From Actinomycetes bacterium (GTDB lineage Bacteria > Actinomycetota > Actinomycetes > Mycobacteriales > Mycobacteriaceae), in contig JAEYMI010000093.1 of the NCBI GenBank assembly GCA_023461275.1, positions 17,619 to 81,618 of the forward strand: a stretch of DNA of 64,000 nt, in the 5' to 3' direction. Position 1 is the first letter of the stretch. Each line of letters starts with the position of its first letter. The notes under the pieces are model-generated. The model ran no database searches. It worked only from the letters and a program-made list of their open reading frames with translations, and had not been told where the DNA came from. Both the position numbers and the translations under genes were made by a program. Shown piece by piece: positions 50,736 through 59,198 of this stretch.

Positions 50736-51554
50736 TCACCCCTTACGCGCGCGCGAACGCGCTGCTTTGCCGGACCTACCTTTGGATGCTGCTTCCCGGT
50801 TGGCCGGGCCACCGCCGGCTACCGCCACCTTGGTTCCCGACACAACAATCGTGGGCGTCTCGACGAGTCCAGAACCGCAGGACGTCACATCGAGATCGAC
50901 CACACCGACGCGCGCTGCGGTCTCTTCATCACGCGTGATCTCATCGCGCGCGGACGATCCCTTCAACGCGAGCATCCGTCCGCCCACCCGGATGAGGGGA
51001 GCGGACCAACCGGCGAGACGAGCCAGGGGAGCGACCGCGCGCGAGGTGACTACGTCCGCCCCGCCGGCCTCCTCGCGGACCGCCTTCTCTTCTGCTCGTC
51101 CGCGAACCACCTGAACGTCGAGTTCCAACTGAGCAACGGTCCGTTCCAAGAAGTCCACCCGACGCTGCAGTGGCTCCACCAGAATCACCGTGACATCCGG
51201 CCGCGCGATAGCAAGCGGGATACCCGGGAGGCCCGCCCCACTTCCGATGTCGACGACTCGCTCGTCGGCATGCAGCAGGTCGCCGACCACCCCGCAGTTC
51301 AGAATGTGGCGATCCCACAGGCGCGGCACTTCTCGCGGTCCGATCAATCCGTGCTCGATGCCATCGGTGGCCAATAGTTCGTAGTAGGCCCGGGCAAGAT
51401 CGACACGGGTCCCGAACACGCTCGACGCGGCCTCCGGAATGTCCTCACCCGACACCCCTTCGTCGGGTGGTACTCCAACCCCGTCGGGGAGTGCTCCCGC
51501 AGTCGGTTCAGATGACGACTGACCAGATGTTGCGCCGTGGTCGGCGGAGGACAT
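50736..51554 (-). CDS. rsmG: 16S rRNA 7-methylguanosine methyltransferase RsmG (GidB)
   Basis: This 272-residue SAM-dependent enzyme methylates G527 of 16S rRNA; loss confers low-level streptomycin resistance in relatives. A disordered 40-residue N-terminus precedes the fold. SAM motif I is VVDIGSGAGLPGIPLAI, then VILVEPLQRRVDFLE, and motif IV region is ADVVTSRAVAPLARL. A basic tail ends KAARSRARKG. ATG 51554 is preceded by GAAAGGCAGG. The order rsmG-parA-parB is the standard origin-proximal arrangement, with parS sites upstream of it. Confidence 0.95.
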   Translation of the reverse strand: MSSADHGATSGQSSSEPTAGALPDGVGVPPDEGVSGEDIPEAASSVFGTRVDLARAYYELLATDGIEHGLIGPREVPRLWDRHILNCGVVGDLLHADERVVDIGSGAGLPGIPLAIARPDVTVILVEPLQRRVDFLERTVAQLELDVQVVRGRAEEKAVREEAGGADVVTSRAVAPLARLAGWSAPLIRVGGRMLALKGSSARDEITRDEETAARVGVVDLDVTSCGSGLVETPTIVVSGTKVAVAGGGPANREAASKGRSGKAARSRARKG

Positions 51555-51584
51555 CGACCTGCCTTTCCCAGTTAACGGTTCCCT

Positions 51585-51598
51585 GTTTCACGTGAAAC
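51585..51598. other. parS site 3
   Basis: GTTTCACGTGAAAC lies 31 bp upstream of the rsmG start, so ParB binding may influence the rsmG-parAB promoter. Confidence 0.9.
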
Positions 51599-51653
51599 GA
51601 CGCGTACATGGATCAAGCCGAGTGACCCATCCGTCTGAGGCGATCACTCCATC

Positions 51654-51667
51654 GTTTCACGTGAAAC
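51654..51667. other. parS site 4
   Basis: GTTTCACGTGAAAC lies 69 bp from site 3 (start to start), making a closely spaced pair that can nucleate ParB loading. Confidence 0.9.
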
Positions 51668-51835
51668 ATCGTCGTGGCGGAGAACTACACAGCTGTAATT
51701 CACTACCCCTGAAATGAAGAAAGTCCCGGCTCTCAGACCGGGACCTTCTCCTGGCGACGGCTTGCGCCGATCGCACCTCTCAACCTCGTGCACGCCCGCC
51801 GACCAATCCACGCCGTCGTGCTGTGCATAGGTTGA

Positions 51836-52516
51836 CTATGCCTTGATGACGACAACCCTACGCTTGGGTTCGGCGCCTTCACTTTCACTTTCCACACCGT
51901 CGACGACCGCCACGGCGTCATGCACGATCTTGCGCTCGAATGGCGTCATCGGATCGAGTTCCTCGCGGACACCCGAGTCGCGGACGCGCTCGGCAACCTC
52001 ACGGCCGAGTCGAGCAAGGCGCTCGCGCCGATCGGCCCGCCAGCGAGCGATATCGAGCATCAGCCGACTGCGAACTCCGGTCGCCTGCTGAACCGACAGC
52101 CGGGTCAGCTCCTGGAGAGCGTCGAGAACCTCGCCCTTGCGACCGACTAGCTTCGCGAGATCGTCACCGCCGTCAATGCTCACGACCGCTCGATCACCGT
52201 CAACGTCGAGATCGATATCGCCATCGAAGTCCAGAACATCGAGCAGCTGCTCGAGGTAGTCCCCGGCGATCTCGCCCTCTTCGACCAACCGCTCTTCGTC
52301 GTCGAGTTCGTCGGCCTCGTCAGCCGCGTCGTCCGAGTCACCGGCAGCGTCGCTCTCGGTCTTGGTCTCGGTCTCGGCATCACTCACGCCGGCCGTGCTC
52401 CCGGCGTCCGCAGTCTCGCCAGTCGCCTGGTCTCCGGCCAAATCGTCGGCGACCACATCCTCACGGACCACGTCTTCGCTCACGACATCACCATCGTGCG
52501 CTGCATCCGTTGTCAT
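51836..52516 (-). CDS. khpB: RNA-binding KH/R3H protein KhpB (Jag; Rv3920c-like)
   Basis: The 226-residue protein has an acidic N-terminal half (many Asp/Glu/Ala), then a KH domain with DGDRAVVSIDGGDDLAKLVG and KGEVLDALQELTRLSVQQAT. An R3H domain follows with RADRRERLARLGREVAERVR and PMTPFERKIVHDAVA. The Jag-N domain seen in firmicute KhpB is absent. It binds RNA in the cytosol and is thought to affect cell elongation. ATG 52516 follows GAGGTGG. It is downstream of yidC on the same strand, as in all relatives I recall. Confidence 0.92.
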   Translation of the reverse strand: MTTDAAHDGDVVSEDVVREDVVADDLAGDQATGETADAGSTAGVSDAETETKTESDAAGDSDDAADEADELDDEERLVEEGEIAGDYLEQLLDVLDFDGDIDLDVDGDRAVVSIDGGDDLAKLVGRKGEVLDALQELTRLSVQQATGVRSRLMLDIARWRADRRERLARLGREVAERVRDSGVREELDPMTPFERKIVHDAVAVVDGVESESEGAEPKRRVVVIKA

Positions 52517-52634
52517 CTCACACCACCTCACTCTGCTGTCGCGTCTCTCGTCGCGAACTCTGGGTCTGTTTCAGGTCTTGTCTGGGATCGCTGTCGGCAA
52601 TCGCTGTCAGGGATCTATCGACAGGGAATCGCTG

Positions 52635-53837
52635 TCAACGCCCGCCGCGGTTTCGTCCACCGCCGCGTCGACTCTTTGCTTGCGGCTTCTTCTTCGACGC
52701 CTGCTTGCCGGGGCCGGAGGCACCCGACGGCTTCTGGCCGGGCTTGGGCTTGCTGCCCACAGCATTGGCTGCGACCGAACCCGATGAATCGTTTGATACG
52801 GCGTCGTCGGACGAAGTGCCGTCCGTCGCGGTGTCCTCGCCGGAGCTGGTCGTGTCGGCGACCGTCGAGTCCCCGGCAGCTGCATCCGAGCTAGGGGAGC
52901 CGGAGGTCTTCTTATCCCGCTTGGGCTTCACACCGGGTTTGGGCGCGTTGGCTTTGAGCTTCTCCTGCTTGACGCGCTCGGCTTCGGCTTCTTCCTTCTC
53001 GATTCGACCGAACACGATGTGCTGCTGGCCGTAGGTCCAGATGTTGTTGCTCATCCAGTAGAGGAGGATCGCGACGGGGAAGAACGGACCGGTCACCAGA
53101 ATGCCGAGCGGGAAGACGTACAGCGCAAGCATGTTCATCATGCGGGTCTGCGGGTTCTCCAACGCGGCCTGCGGCTGCCGGGCCACCGACGCCCGCGAGT
53201 TCATGTGCGTGGCGATCGACGCGACGATCATCATCGGGATCACCACGATGGCGATCTGTACGCGAGTGAAGTCGATCGGACTCCCGGGGGTGACGAAGGC
53301 GTACCACTCGTTGATCGGCTGCGTGATGAACGACGACAGCGGAACGCCGAACAGGCGTGAGTCGAGGAAGTTCTGCACCAACTCGGGACTGAAGGCGTAG
53401 TTGCCCAGCGCTCGGGTCTCTTCCGCTGACATGCCCGGCTGCCCGAAGCCGGTGGCCATCCGGTTGAACGATCGCAGCACATGGAACAGACCGATGAACA
53501 CCGGGATCTGCAGGAGCATCGGCAGGCAGCCGAGCAGGGGATTGAACCCGTGCTCCTTCTGCAGCTTCTGCATCTCCTCGGTCATCTTGACCCGATCCTT
53601 GGCGTACTTCTTGCGGATCGCCTGGAGCTCGGGGTTGATCTCCTGCATCTTCTTCGTGGTGCGGATCTGCTTCACGAAGGGCTTGTACAGAATCGCTCGG
53701 AGCGTGAACACGAGGAACACCACCGACAGTGCCCACGCGACGCCGTTGCCACCGGGAGTGTTCGGCAGGGCGTGGCTGAACAGCCAGTGCCAGCCCCACA
53801 TGATCCAGGACACCGGCCAGTAGATGAAGTTGAGCAC
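52635..53837 (-). CDS. yidC: Membrane protein insertase YidC
   Basis: The 400-residue YidC/Oxa1 insertase has about five membrane helices; it opens LNFIYWPVSWIMWGWHWLFS. The helical hairpin region includes VKQIRTTKKMQEINPELQAI, and KYAKDRVKMTEEMQKLQKEH follows. Pore helices carry LPMLLQIPVFIGLFHVLRSF and SNNIWTYGQQHIVFG. A long Lys/Ser/Asp-rich C-terminal tail of about 110 residues ends KAKSRRGGGRNRGGR, which may contact the ribosome. GTG 53837 is the apparent start. YidD lies 7 bp upstream, so the genes are one operon. Confidence 0.95.
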   Translation of the reverse strand: MLNFIYWPVSWIMWGWHWLFSHALPNTPGGNGVAWALSVVFLVFTLRAILYKPFVKQIRTTKKMQEINPELQAIRKKYAKDRVKMTEEMQKLQKEHGFNPLLGCLPMLLQIPVFIGLFHVLRSFNRMATGFGQPGMSAEETRALGNYAFSPELVQNFLDSRLFGVPLSSFITQPINEWYAFVTPGSPIDFTRVQIAIVVIPMMIVASIATHMNSRASVARQPQAALENPQTRMMNMLALYVFPLGILVTGPFFPVAILLYWMSNNIWTYGQQHIVFGRIEKEEAEAERVKQEKLKANAPKPGVKPKRDKKTSGSPSSDAAAGDSTVADTTSSGEDTATDGTSSDDAVSNDSSGSVAANAVGSKPKPGQKPSGASGPGKQASKKKPQAKSRRGGGRNRGGR

Positions 53838-53844
53838 GGGTTAG

Positions 53845-54270
53845 CTACCCCTCACGTTCCATGGGCTCCGAGATCACACTCGGAGCATTTGAAGAAAACT
53901 TGATCTCTGACAATCGTCGCTCCGGCACCGGGTCGTAACCGGGTTTGTGCCACGGGCCGCACTTGAGCAGCCGCACGATCGACAGCAGACCGCCGTACCA
54001 GAAGCCGTGCCGGCTCAAGGCCTCGACGGCGTAACCCGAGCACGTCGGTTCGAACCGGCACGTCGGAAGCCTCATCGGGGACACCCACGTGCGGTACAGC
54101 TCGATCAAGAAGATGACGGTGCGTCGGGGGAGCAGGACGAGATGGGCGCGCCACGACGCAGTGGCTGCGCGGGATTCGACTCCGTCGCCGGACTCGACCG
54201 CCGAGGCAAACTCGTCAGCCGATGACAGTCCATCAGCCGATTCGACCTCGTCGCGGTACTCCACACTCAT
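53845..54270 (-). CDS. yidD: Membrane protein insertion efficiency factor YidD, N-terminally extended
   Basis: The 141-residue protein has an amphipathic helix (RTVIFLIELYRTWVSPMRLP) and then the conserved Cys set CRFEPTCSGYAVEALSRHG and RLLKCGPWHKPGYDPVP. Ordinary YidD is 70-90 residues; here about 40 extra acidic N-terminal residues precede the core. It works with YidC at the membrane. Its start overlaps the rnpA stop (54267-54270). An internal start closer to the core is possible. Confidence 0.9.
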   Translation of the reverse strand: MSVEYRDEVESADGLSSADEFASAVESGDGVESRAATASWRAHLVLLPRRTVIFLIELYRTWVSPMRLPTCRFEPTCSGYAVEALSRHGFWYGGLLSIVRLLKCGPWHKPGYDPVPERRLSEIKFSSNAPSVISEPMEREG

Positions 54271-54644
54271 CGCGACACCGTGCCCAGAGCGGGCTTGCGA
54301 TAAGCGGACCGCAGCTGACGGGTCAGGTCATCACTGCGCTGATCGACGACGCCGGGTCGCGCTCGGATGACGACGAGACACTGATCGGACGGGCACAGGT
54401 CGACGGTCGCATCGAAAGCGGCGCGCAGGCGTCGGGCCGTCCGGTGGCGAACCACCGCATTGCCGACCGACTTGGACACGATGAGTCCCAACCACGGGCC
54501 ACCAACAGTGGACACCGGCGGATGCTCGAGTCCATTGAGGTCGAGAACGTGGACCACCAGATCGCGCGTCGAGACACGCACACCGGCTTTCAGTGTGCGC
54601 GAGAAGTCGGACCCGCGAGAGATCCGATGTGCGGATGCCACCAT
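54267..54644 (-). CDS. rnpA: RNase P protein component
   Basis: This 125-residue basic protein binds the RNase P RNA for tRNA 5' processing. It opens HRISRGSDFSRTLKAGVRVS and shows VSKSVGNAVVRHRTARRLR; the usual RNR motif is RHR here, as in mycobacterial relatives. ATG 54644 lies 68 bp from the rpmH stop. The ATGA overlap with yidD supports coupling in the rpmH-rnpA-yidD-yidC-khpB series. Confidence 0.95.
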   Translation of the reverse strand: MVASAHRISRGSDFSRTLKAGVRVSTRDLVVHVLDLNGLEHPPVSTVGGPWLGLIVSKSVGNAVVRHRTARRLRAAFDATVDLCPSDQCLVVIRARPGVVDQRSDDLTRQLRSAYRKPALGTVSR

Positions 54645-54712
54645 TGATCAGAGGTCATCGGCCGGGCATCGTGCCGCACTCGACGACAGAGCCCGGAGTC
54701 CGATGATTCGAA

Positions 54713-54856
54713 TCAGGCGGTCAGCTTGGCGCGGCCCTTTGTACGCCGGCTGCTGACGATGGCTCGGCCGGCGCGGGTACGCATACGCAGACGGAAGCCG
54801 TGCACGCGTGCGCGACGACGGTTGTTGGGCTGGAAGGTGCGCTTGCCCTTGGCCAC
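54713..54856 (-). CDS. rpmH: Ribosomal protein L34
   Basis: The 47-residue, highly basic ribosomal protein reads KRTFQPNNRRRARVHGFRLR, then MRTRAGRAIVSSRRTKGRAK and LTA. GTG at 54856 follows AAGGAG by 7 nt. It marks the left edge of the dnaA side of the origin. No other gene overlaps it on the coding strand. Confidence 0.97.
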   Translation of the reverse strand: MAKGKRTFQPNNRRRARVHGFRLRMRTRAGRAIVSSRRTKGRAKLTA

Positions 54857-55390
54857 GGTGTACTCCTTGTGCTCGGTCGTGAGACCCGCGCGACAAGCAC
54901 ACGAAACCCACGTCTTTAGTTGGTCGGTAACTCCGGGAGCGGTGCCGGACTGGTGCCGGTCGGTGCTGCTCTACGATGACGACGTTGCCGGGCGCGACAC
55001 GCCGTCATCACGCAAATCCGCTACCTGGATGACCAGTCGAGACTACTGAGTACCGCTGAGCAAATCAAACGAGGTGCACGGTGACCCATCGTCGACCCAC
55101 CCCTCGGTCCGGGACCGGTGCCGCATGGTTATCGTCTGGTTGAGAAAATTGCGCGTAGTCATTGTCGGATCGCGTGGGCTCTGTTAACTTCAGCGAAGAC
55201 TTTCGGCGAGACACCATCGCCAGCAAGACACCCTCGACTGCGAACAGCTCGACGCGTGTCATCCGATATATGCGCGATATTTTTGTACACAGGTGTGGAC
55301 AACTATGTGGAGAACTCTCCTTCAACCACATCTTGATCACTGCGACCCCCTTCGTCGCTGGTACGTTGCTGAAGGCAGGAGGGCAGTGTC
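54857..55390. other. rpmH-dnaA intergenic region (dnaA control)
   Basis: The 534-bp gap holds the divergent promoters of rpmH and dnaA. A DnaA-box cluster lies near its right end: TTGTACACA (55283-55291, one mismatch) and TGTGGACAA (55294-55302, a perfect TTGTCCACA on the minus strand). An AT-richer stretch (55262-55290) sits next to it. The dnaA SD is AGGAGGG (55376-55382). No gene is seen. Confidence 0.75.
55283..55302. other. Two DnaA boxes upstream of dnaA
   Basis: TTGTACACA at 55283-55291 and the inverted TGTGGACAA at 55294-55302 face each other 2 bp apart, about 90 bp upstream of dnaA. They are probably autoregulatory sites. Confidence 0.7.
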
Positions 55391-57214
55391 GTGACGGCTG
55401 ATCGCAGTACTTTCGGTGAGATCTGGTTGAGGGTCGTCGCCGAACTCAACGACGACGACGCAGCTCGCGACCACGAGCCGCTGACCCGGCAGCAGAAGGC
55501 GTGGCTATCCCTCGTGCAGCCACTGACGCTCGCCGAGGGGTTCGCACTGCTGGCCGTCCCGACCCCGCTGGTCCAGGAGCAGATCGAGCGCAATCTGCGC
55601 GACACCATCCGGTCGGTCCTATCCCGCCATCTCGGCCAGAACGTCGACCTCGGGGTCCGGATCTCCACCCCACCCTCCGACGGCGCACCCGATCCGATCG
55701 GCATCGCTGGCGATGCCGCGACACCCGACGCGCCGGGCCCCACCAACGGCGCCGCGAGCAACGGCAGCAACGGCTCGGTCCATCCCGACTCGATCGGGTT
55801 CCCGTCGCACCCGGTCGGAACATCCGACCAGCTACCGACCAACGGGGTATCCGACTATCCGGGAGCCAACGGCACAGGAGCCAACGGCACAGGAGCCACC
55901 AATGTGACGGCTCACCTCACTGATCCGCCGTCGGGTCCCGGCTTCGATTCAACTTCAGCCTTTGATTCAAAATCATTGTCCGACAACGTAACTCCGTCGT
56001 TCTCACTCGATCATCCGGGCACCTCCTACCGCGACAGCGGACTGTCGGAGCCCGGCTACCGCGAGGACACCGCCGGCGACGGGCGGGACTTCTCACTTCG
56101 CGGAGACGGTCTGACGCGACCCGAATCCACGGATTGGTCGACCTATTTCGCCGAGAGGCCGACGGTCGGTGCCACCCCGTCGAGCGCCAACCTCAGCCCC
56201 AAGTACACCTTCGACACCTTCGTGATCGGCGCGTCGAATCGTTTCGCGCACGCATCCGCGGTCGCCGTCGCCGAAGCGCCCGCCCGTGCCTACAACCCAC
56301 TGTTCATCTGGGGTGAATCCGGCCTGGGCAAGACGCACCTGCTGCACGCCGCCGGCCACTACGCGCAGCGACTGTTCCCCGGGATGCGCGTGAAATACGT
56401 GTCCACCGAGGAATTCACCAACGACTTCATCAACTCCCTGCGTGACGACCGTCGGGTCGCGTTCAAGCGGCGCTACCGCGATGTCGACGTCCTCCTCGTC
56501 GACGACATCCAGTTCCTGATCGGCAAAGAAGGTATCCAGGAAGAGTTCTTCCACACCTTCAACACCTTGCACAACGCCAGCAAGCAGATCGTCGTGTCGT
56601 CGGATCGTCCGCCGAAACAGCTTGCGACACTGGAAGATCGGCTGCGTACGCGATTCGAGTGGGGACTGATCACCGACGTCCAGCCACCGGATCTGGAAAC
56701 CCGCATCGCCATCTTGCGCAAGAAGGCACAGATGGACAACATCTCCGTACCCGGAGACGTCCTCGAGCTGATCGCGTCGAAGATCGAGCGCAACATCCGT
56801 GAGCTCGAGGGCGCGTTGATCCGTGTCACCGCGTTCGCGTCGTTGAACAACGCCGAACTCGACAAAGCGCTGGCCGAGGTCGTGCTCGAGGCGCTGCTGC
56901 CCAACTCCGACACCCTTGAGGTCAGCGCCGCCAGCATCCTGGCCATCACCGCGGAGTACTTCGACATCTCCATCGAGGAGCTGCGTGGTCCCGGCAAGAC
57001 CCGCTCGATCGCCCAGGCACGCCAGATCTCGATGTATCTGTGCCGCGAGCTCACTGATCTGTCCCTGCCCAAGATCGGCGAGACGTTCGACCGTGACCAC
57101 ACGACGGTCATGTACGCCGAACGCAAGATCAAGAAGGAAATGGCCGAGCGCCGCAAGGTCTACGACCACGTGCAGGAACTGACCGCACGGATCAAACAGC
57201 GCTCGGTTCGCTGA
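55391..57214 (+). CDS. dnaA: Replication initiator DnaA
   Basis: This 607-residue initiator has domain I (about 1-90), whose N-terminus includes IWLRVVAELNDDDAARDHEP. A long low-complexity domain II runs to about residue 250, including NGTGANGTGATN repeats. The AAA+ domain III has Walker A GESGLGKTH and Walker B VLLVDDIQFLIG. Domain IV has the DnaA signature DRDHTTVMYAERKI. It unwinds oriC and loads helicase. It is longer than most homologues because of domain II. GTG at 55391 lies 8 nt after AGGAGGG. Confidence 0.98.
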   Translation: MTADRSTFGEIWLRVVAELNDDDAARDHEPLTRQQKAWLSLVQPLTLAEGFALLAVPTPLVQEQIERNLRDTIRSVLSRHLGQNVDLGVRISTPPSDGAPDPIGIAGDAATPDAPGPTNGAASNGSNGSVHPDSIGFPSHPVGTSDQLPTNGVSDYPGANGTGANGTGATNVTAHLTDPPSGPGFDSTSAFDSKSLSDNVTPSFSLDHPGTSYRDSGLSEPGYREDTAGDGRDFSLRGDGLTRPESTDWSTYFAERPTVGATPSSANLSPKYTFDTFVIGASNRFAHASAVAVAEAPARAYNPLFIWGESGLGKTHLLHAAGHYAQRLFPGMRVKYVSTEEFTNDFINSLRDDRRVAFKRRYRDVDVLLVDDIQFLIGKEGIQEEFFHTFNTLHNASKQIVVSSDRPPKQLATLEDRLRTRFEWGLITDVQPPDLETRIAILRKKAQMDNISVPGDVLELIASKIERNIRELEGALIRVTAFASLNNAELDKALAEVVLEALLPNSDTLEVSAASILAITAEYFDISIEELRGPGKTRSIAQARQISMYLCRELTDLSLPKIGETFDRDHTTVMYAERKIKKEMAERRKVYDHVQELTARIKQRSVR

Positions 57215-57216
57215 CG

Positions 57217-57247
57217 CGCTCAGCTCTGCAGACACCCGCTCAGCTCT
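57217..57247. repeat. Direct repeat CGCTCAGCTCT
   Basis: CGCTCAGCTCT occurs at 57217-57227 and 57237-57247 (20-bp step) just after the dnaA stop. Role in the origin unknown. Confidence 0.6.
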
Positions 57248-57289
57248 CCAAGCGCCCGCTCGTCCGACTCACCGCGTCCCTACAGCGCC

Positions 57290-57324
57290 ATTCCTGTCCG
57301 CATCGCTATTCCTGTCTGCATCGC
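57290..57324. repeat. 18-bp tandem repeat in oriC
   Basis: ATTCCTGTCCGCATCGC (57290-57306) and ATTCCTGTCTGCATCGC (57308-57324) are tandem with one mismatch. They are not DnaA boxes; they could be a strain-specific iteron-like element. Confidence 0.6.
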
Positions 57325-57931
57325 CACCTCTGACCCGGCTTCTAAACACCCGAATCCCGGTCGGATCCTGCCCCTTGTCACGGCACCGATCACCGCTGTC
57401 AGCGGCCGAACCTCGATGCCAACACGAGAGTTCAACGGCGCCGCCGGACGCCTGACGCACCTCACAATCGGTCGAATCCGATTCATTCCCAGCTGTGGAT
57501 AACACTCTGGATAACCGGGCGGCCCCTGTGCACCGGAGGTGGACACTTGGCGAACACCCCCCGAATTCCACATCGACGCGTCGCGCGCTCGATATTCATC
57601 CACGTTCCGATCCACACTCCGATGCCGCATCTATCTGGGAGTTCTCCAGCCCATCCACAGATTCACAGTCCCTACTACTTCCATGGATCCCTCTCTATAG
57701 AGATCCTTTTAAAAGAAGGACCTGTGCACATCTGTGGTCACCGCACCCTGCCGACGTCGCGACATGTCCTCGCCAGTTGCCCCCAACGCCATCGGCTGCA
57801 GTCGCTGCGCTCTACAGTGGTAATCCCAGTGGGGTAATCCCCGAATGCGGTAATCCCAGAATCTTGTGGTTCTCCGAGGACCGCATTCGGAGCACGACGA
57901 TCGGCTCGACCAGGAAAGGCAACCTGCCAGC

Positions 57932-59119
57932 ATGAAGTTCCGTGTCGCACGTGACGAGTTCGCCGAGTCCGTCGCCTGGGTCGCCCGAAGTCTGCCGTCT
58001 CGTCCGCCGGTGCCGGTGCTCGGTTGTGTGGTGCTGACCGCAGGCGACACCGACAGCGCGTCCGGCGGTGGCCTCGAGGTTTCCGGATTCGACTACGAGG
58101 TTTCTGCTCAGGAGACCGTCGCCGCCGAGATCGCCGAACCGGGCAAGGTCCTGGTGTCCGGACGCCTTCTCGCCGACATCACCCGCGCCCTGCCGAACAA
58201 GCCGGTCGACGTCACGCTCGACGGATCCCGCGTCGCCATCGCGTGTGGCAGCGCCAAGTTCTCACTTCCGACGATGCCCGTCGAGGACTACCCGGAGCTG
58301 CCGACGCCGCCCGCGGTCACCGGCACCGTCCCGGCACAGGTTTTCGCCGAGGCCATCTCGCAGGTCGCCGTCGCCGCCGGCCGCGATGACACGCTTCCGA
58401 TGCTCACCGGCGTGCGGGTCGAGATCGAGGGCAATCGTGTCGTGCTGGCGGCCACAGACCGATTCCGCCTCGCCGTCCGCGAACTCGAGTGGCAACCCAC
58501 CGCGGCCGATGCCTCCGGTGCGGTCCTGGTACCGGCCAAGACCCTCTCGGAGAGCGCCAAGACCGCAGGTGCCGAGGCCGCCGGGGAGATCTCGCTGGCC
58601 TTCGGCGCCGGCAACGCCATCGGAAACGAGGGCATTCTCGGAATTCTCGGGACCGCCAAGCGCACCACCACCCGACTTCTCGACGCGGAGTTCCCGAAGT
58701 TCCGTCAGCTGCTGCCGGCCAGCCACACCGCGGTCGCCACCATCGACAGCGCTCCGCTGATGGAGGCGATCAAGCGTGTCGCCCTGGTCGCCGAACGCGG
58801 CGCGCAGGTGCGCATGGAGTTCAGCGATGGCTCGGTGCTCCTCACCGCCGGTGGCGACGAGGCGGGCAAGGCCGAGGAAGAGCTGCCGGTGGCTTTCCAG
58901 GGTGAGCCGCTGACCATCGCCTTCAACCCCGGCTACCTGCAGGACGGCTTGAACGCGATCGGAGCCGGCAGCGTCGACTTCGGTTTCACTACTCCTAGCC
59001 GTCCGGCGGTTCTGCGCCCGGCCAGTGGTGAGACGCCGGTACCCGACGAGTCCGGTGCTTTCGTTGCTCCGGACAGCGAGTTCAGCTACCTGCTCATGCC
59101 GGTGCGGCTGCCGGGCTGA
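57932..59119 (+). CDS. dnaN: DNA polymerase III sliding clamp (beta subunit)
   Basis: The 395-residue clamp has three homologous domains. It starts MKFRVARDEFAESVAWVARS, contains EDYPELPTPP and the motif LPMLTGVRVEIEGNRVVLAA, and ends FSYLLMPVRLPG, the typical C-terminus. It tethers polymerase III to DNA. ATG 57932 is the canonical start for this family; a GGAAAGG-like sequence lies 13 nt upstream. It is preceded by oriC and followed 79 bp later by gnd. Confidence 0.97.
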   Translation: MKFRVARDEFAESVAWVARSLPSRPPVPVLGCVVLTAGDTDSASGGGLEVSGFDYEVSAQETVAAEIAEPGKVLVSGRLLADITRALPNKPVDVTLDGSRVAIACGSAKFSLPTMPVEDYPELPTPPAVTGTVPAQVFAEAISQVAVAAGRDDTLPMLTGVRVEIEGNRVVLAATDRFRLAVRELEWQPTAADASGAVLVPAKTLSESAKTAGAEAAGEISLAFGAGNAIGNEGILGILGTAKRTTTRLLDAEFPKFRQLLPASHTAVATIDSAPLMEAIKRVALVAERGAQVRMEFSDGSVLLTAGGDEAGKAEEELPVAFQGEPLTIAFNPGYLQDGLNAIGAGSVDFGFTTPSRPAVLRPASGETPVPDESGAFVAPDSEFSYLLMPVRLPG

Positions 59120-59198
59120 GCCGGCGCAACCGACCACCAGTCAACCGAGACGATGCCGCCGATCCAGGCCGGCGAATCGCGAAGGAGTAAGTGACACA

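Larger units (their letters stand above)
51555..51835. other. Intergenic region with two parS sites
   Basis: The 281-bp gap upstream of rsmG contains parS sites 3 and 4 and presumably the rsmG-parA-parB promoter. Nothing else is recognisable here; the left half (51690-51835) lies beyond the khpB stop and may hold the end of that transcript. Confidence 0.5.
57215..57931. other. oriC: Chromosomal origin of replication (oriC), dnaA-dnaN gap
   Basis: The 717-bp region carries TGTGGATAA (57494-57502, perfect TTATCCACA inverted) and TCTGGATAA (57506-57514). Weaker boxes are TCATCCACG (57596-57604), CGATCCACA (57608-57616) and CCATCCACA (57651-57659). An AT-rich block (about 57661-57722) with CTCTATAGAG and CTTTTAAAAG palindromes is a candidate unwinding element. 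Near its left edge are an 18-bp tandem repeat (57290-57324) and a 20-bp one (57217-57247). No gene is visible. Confidence 0.85.
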
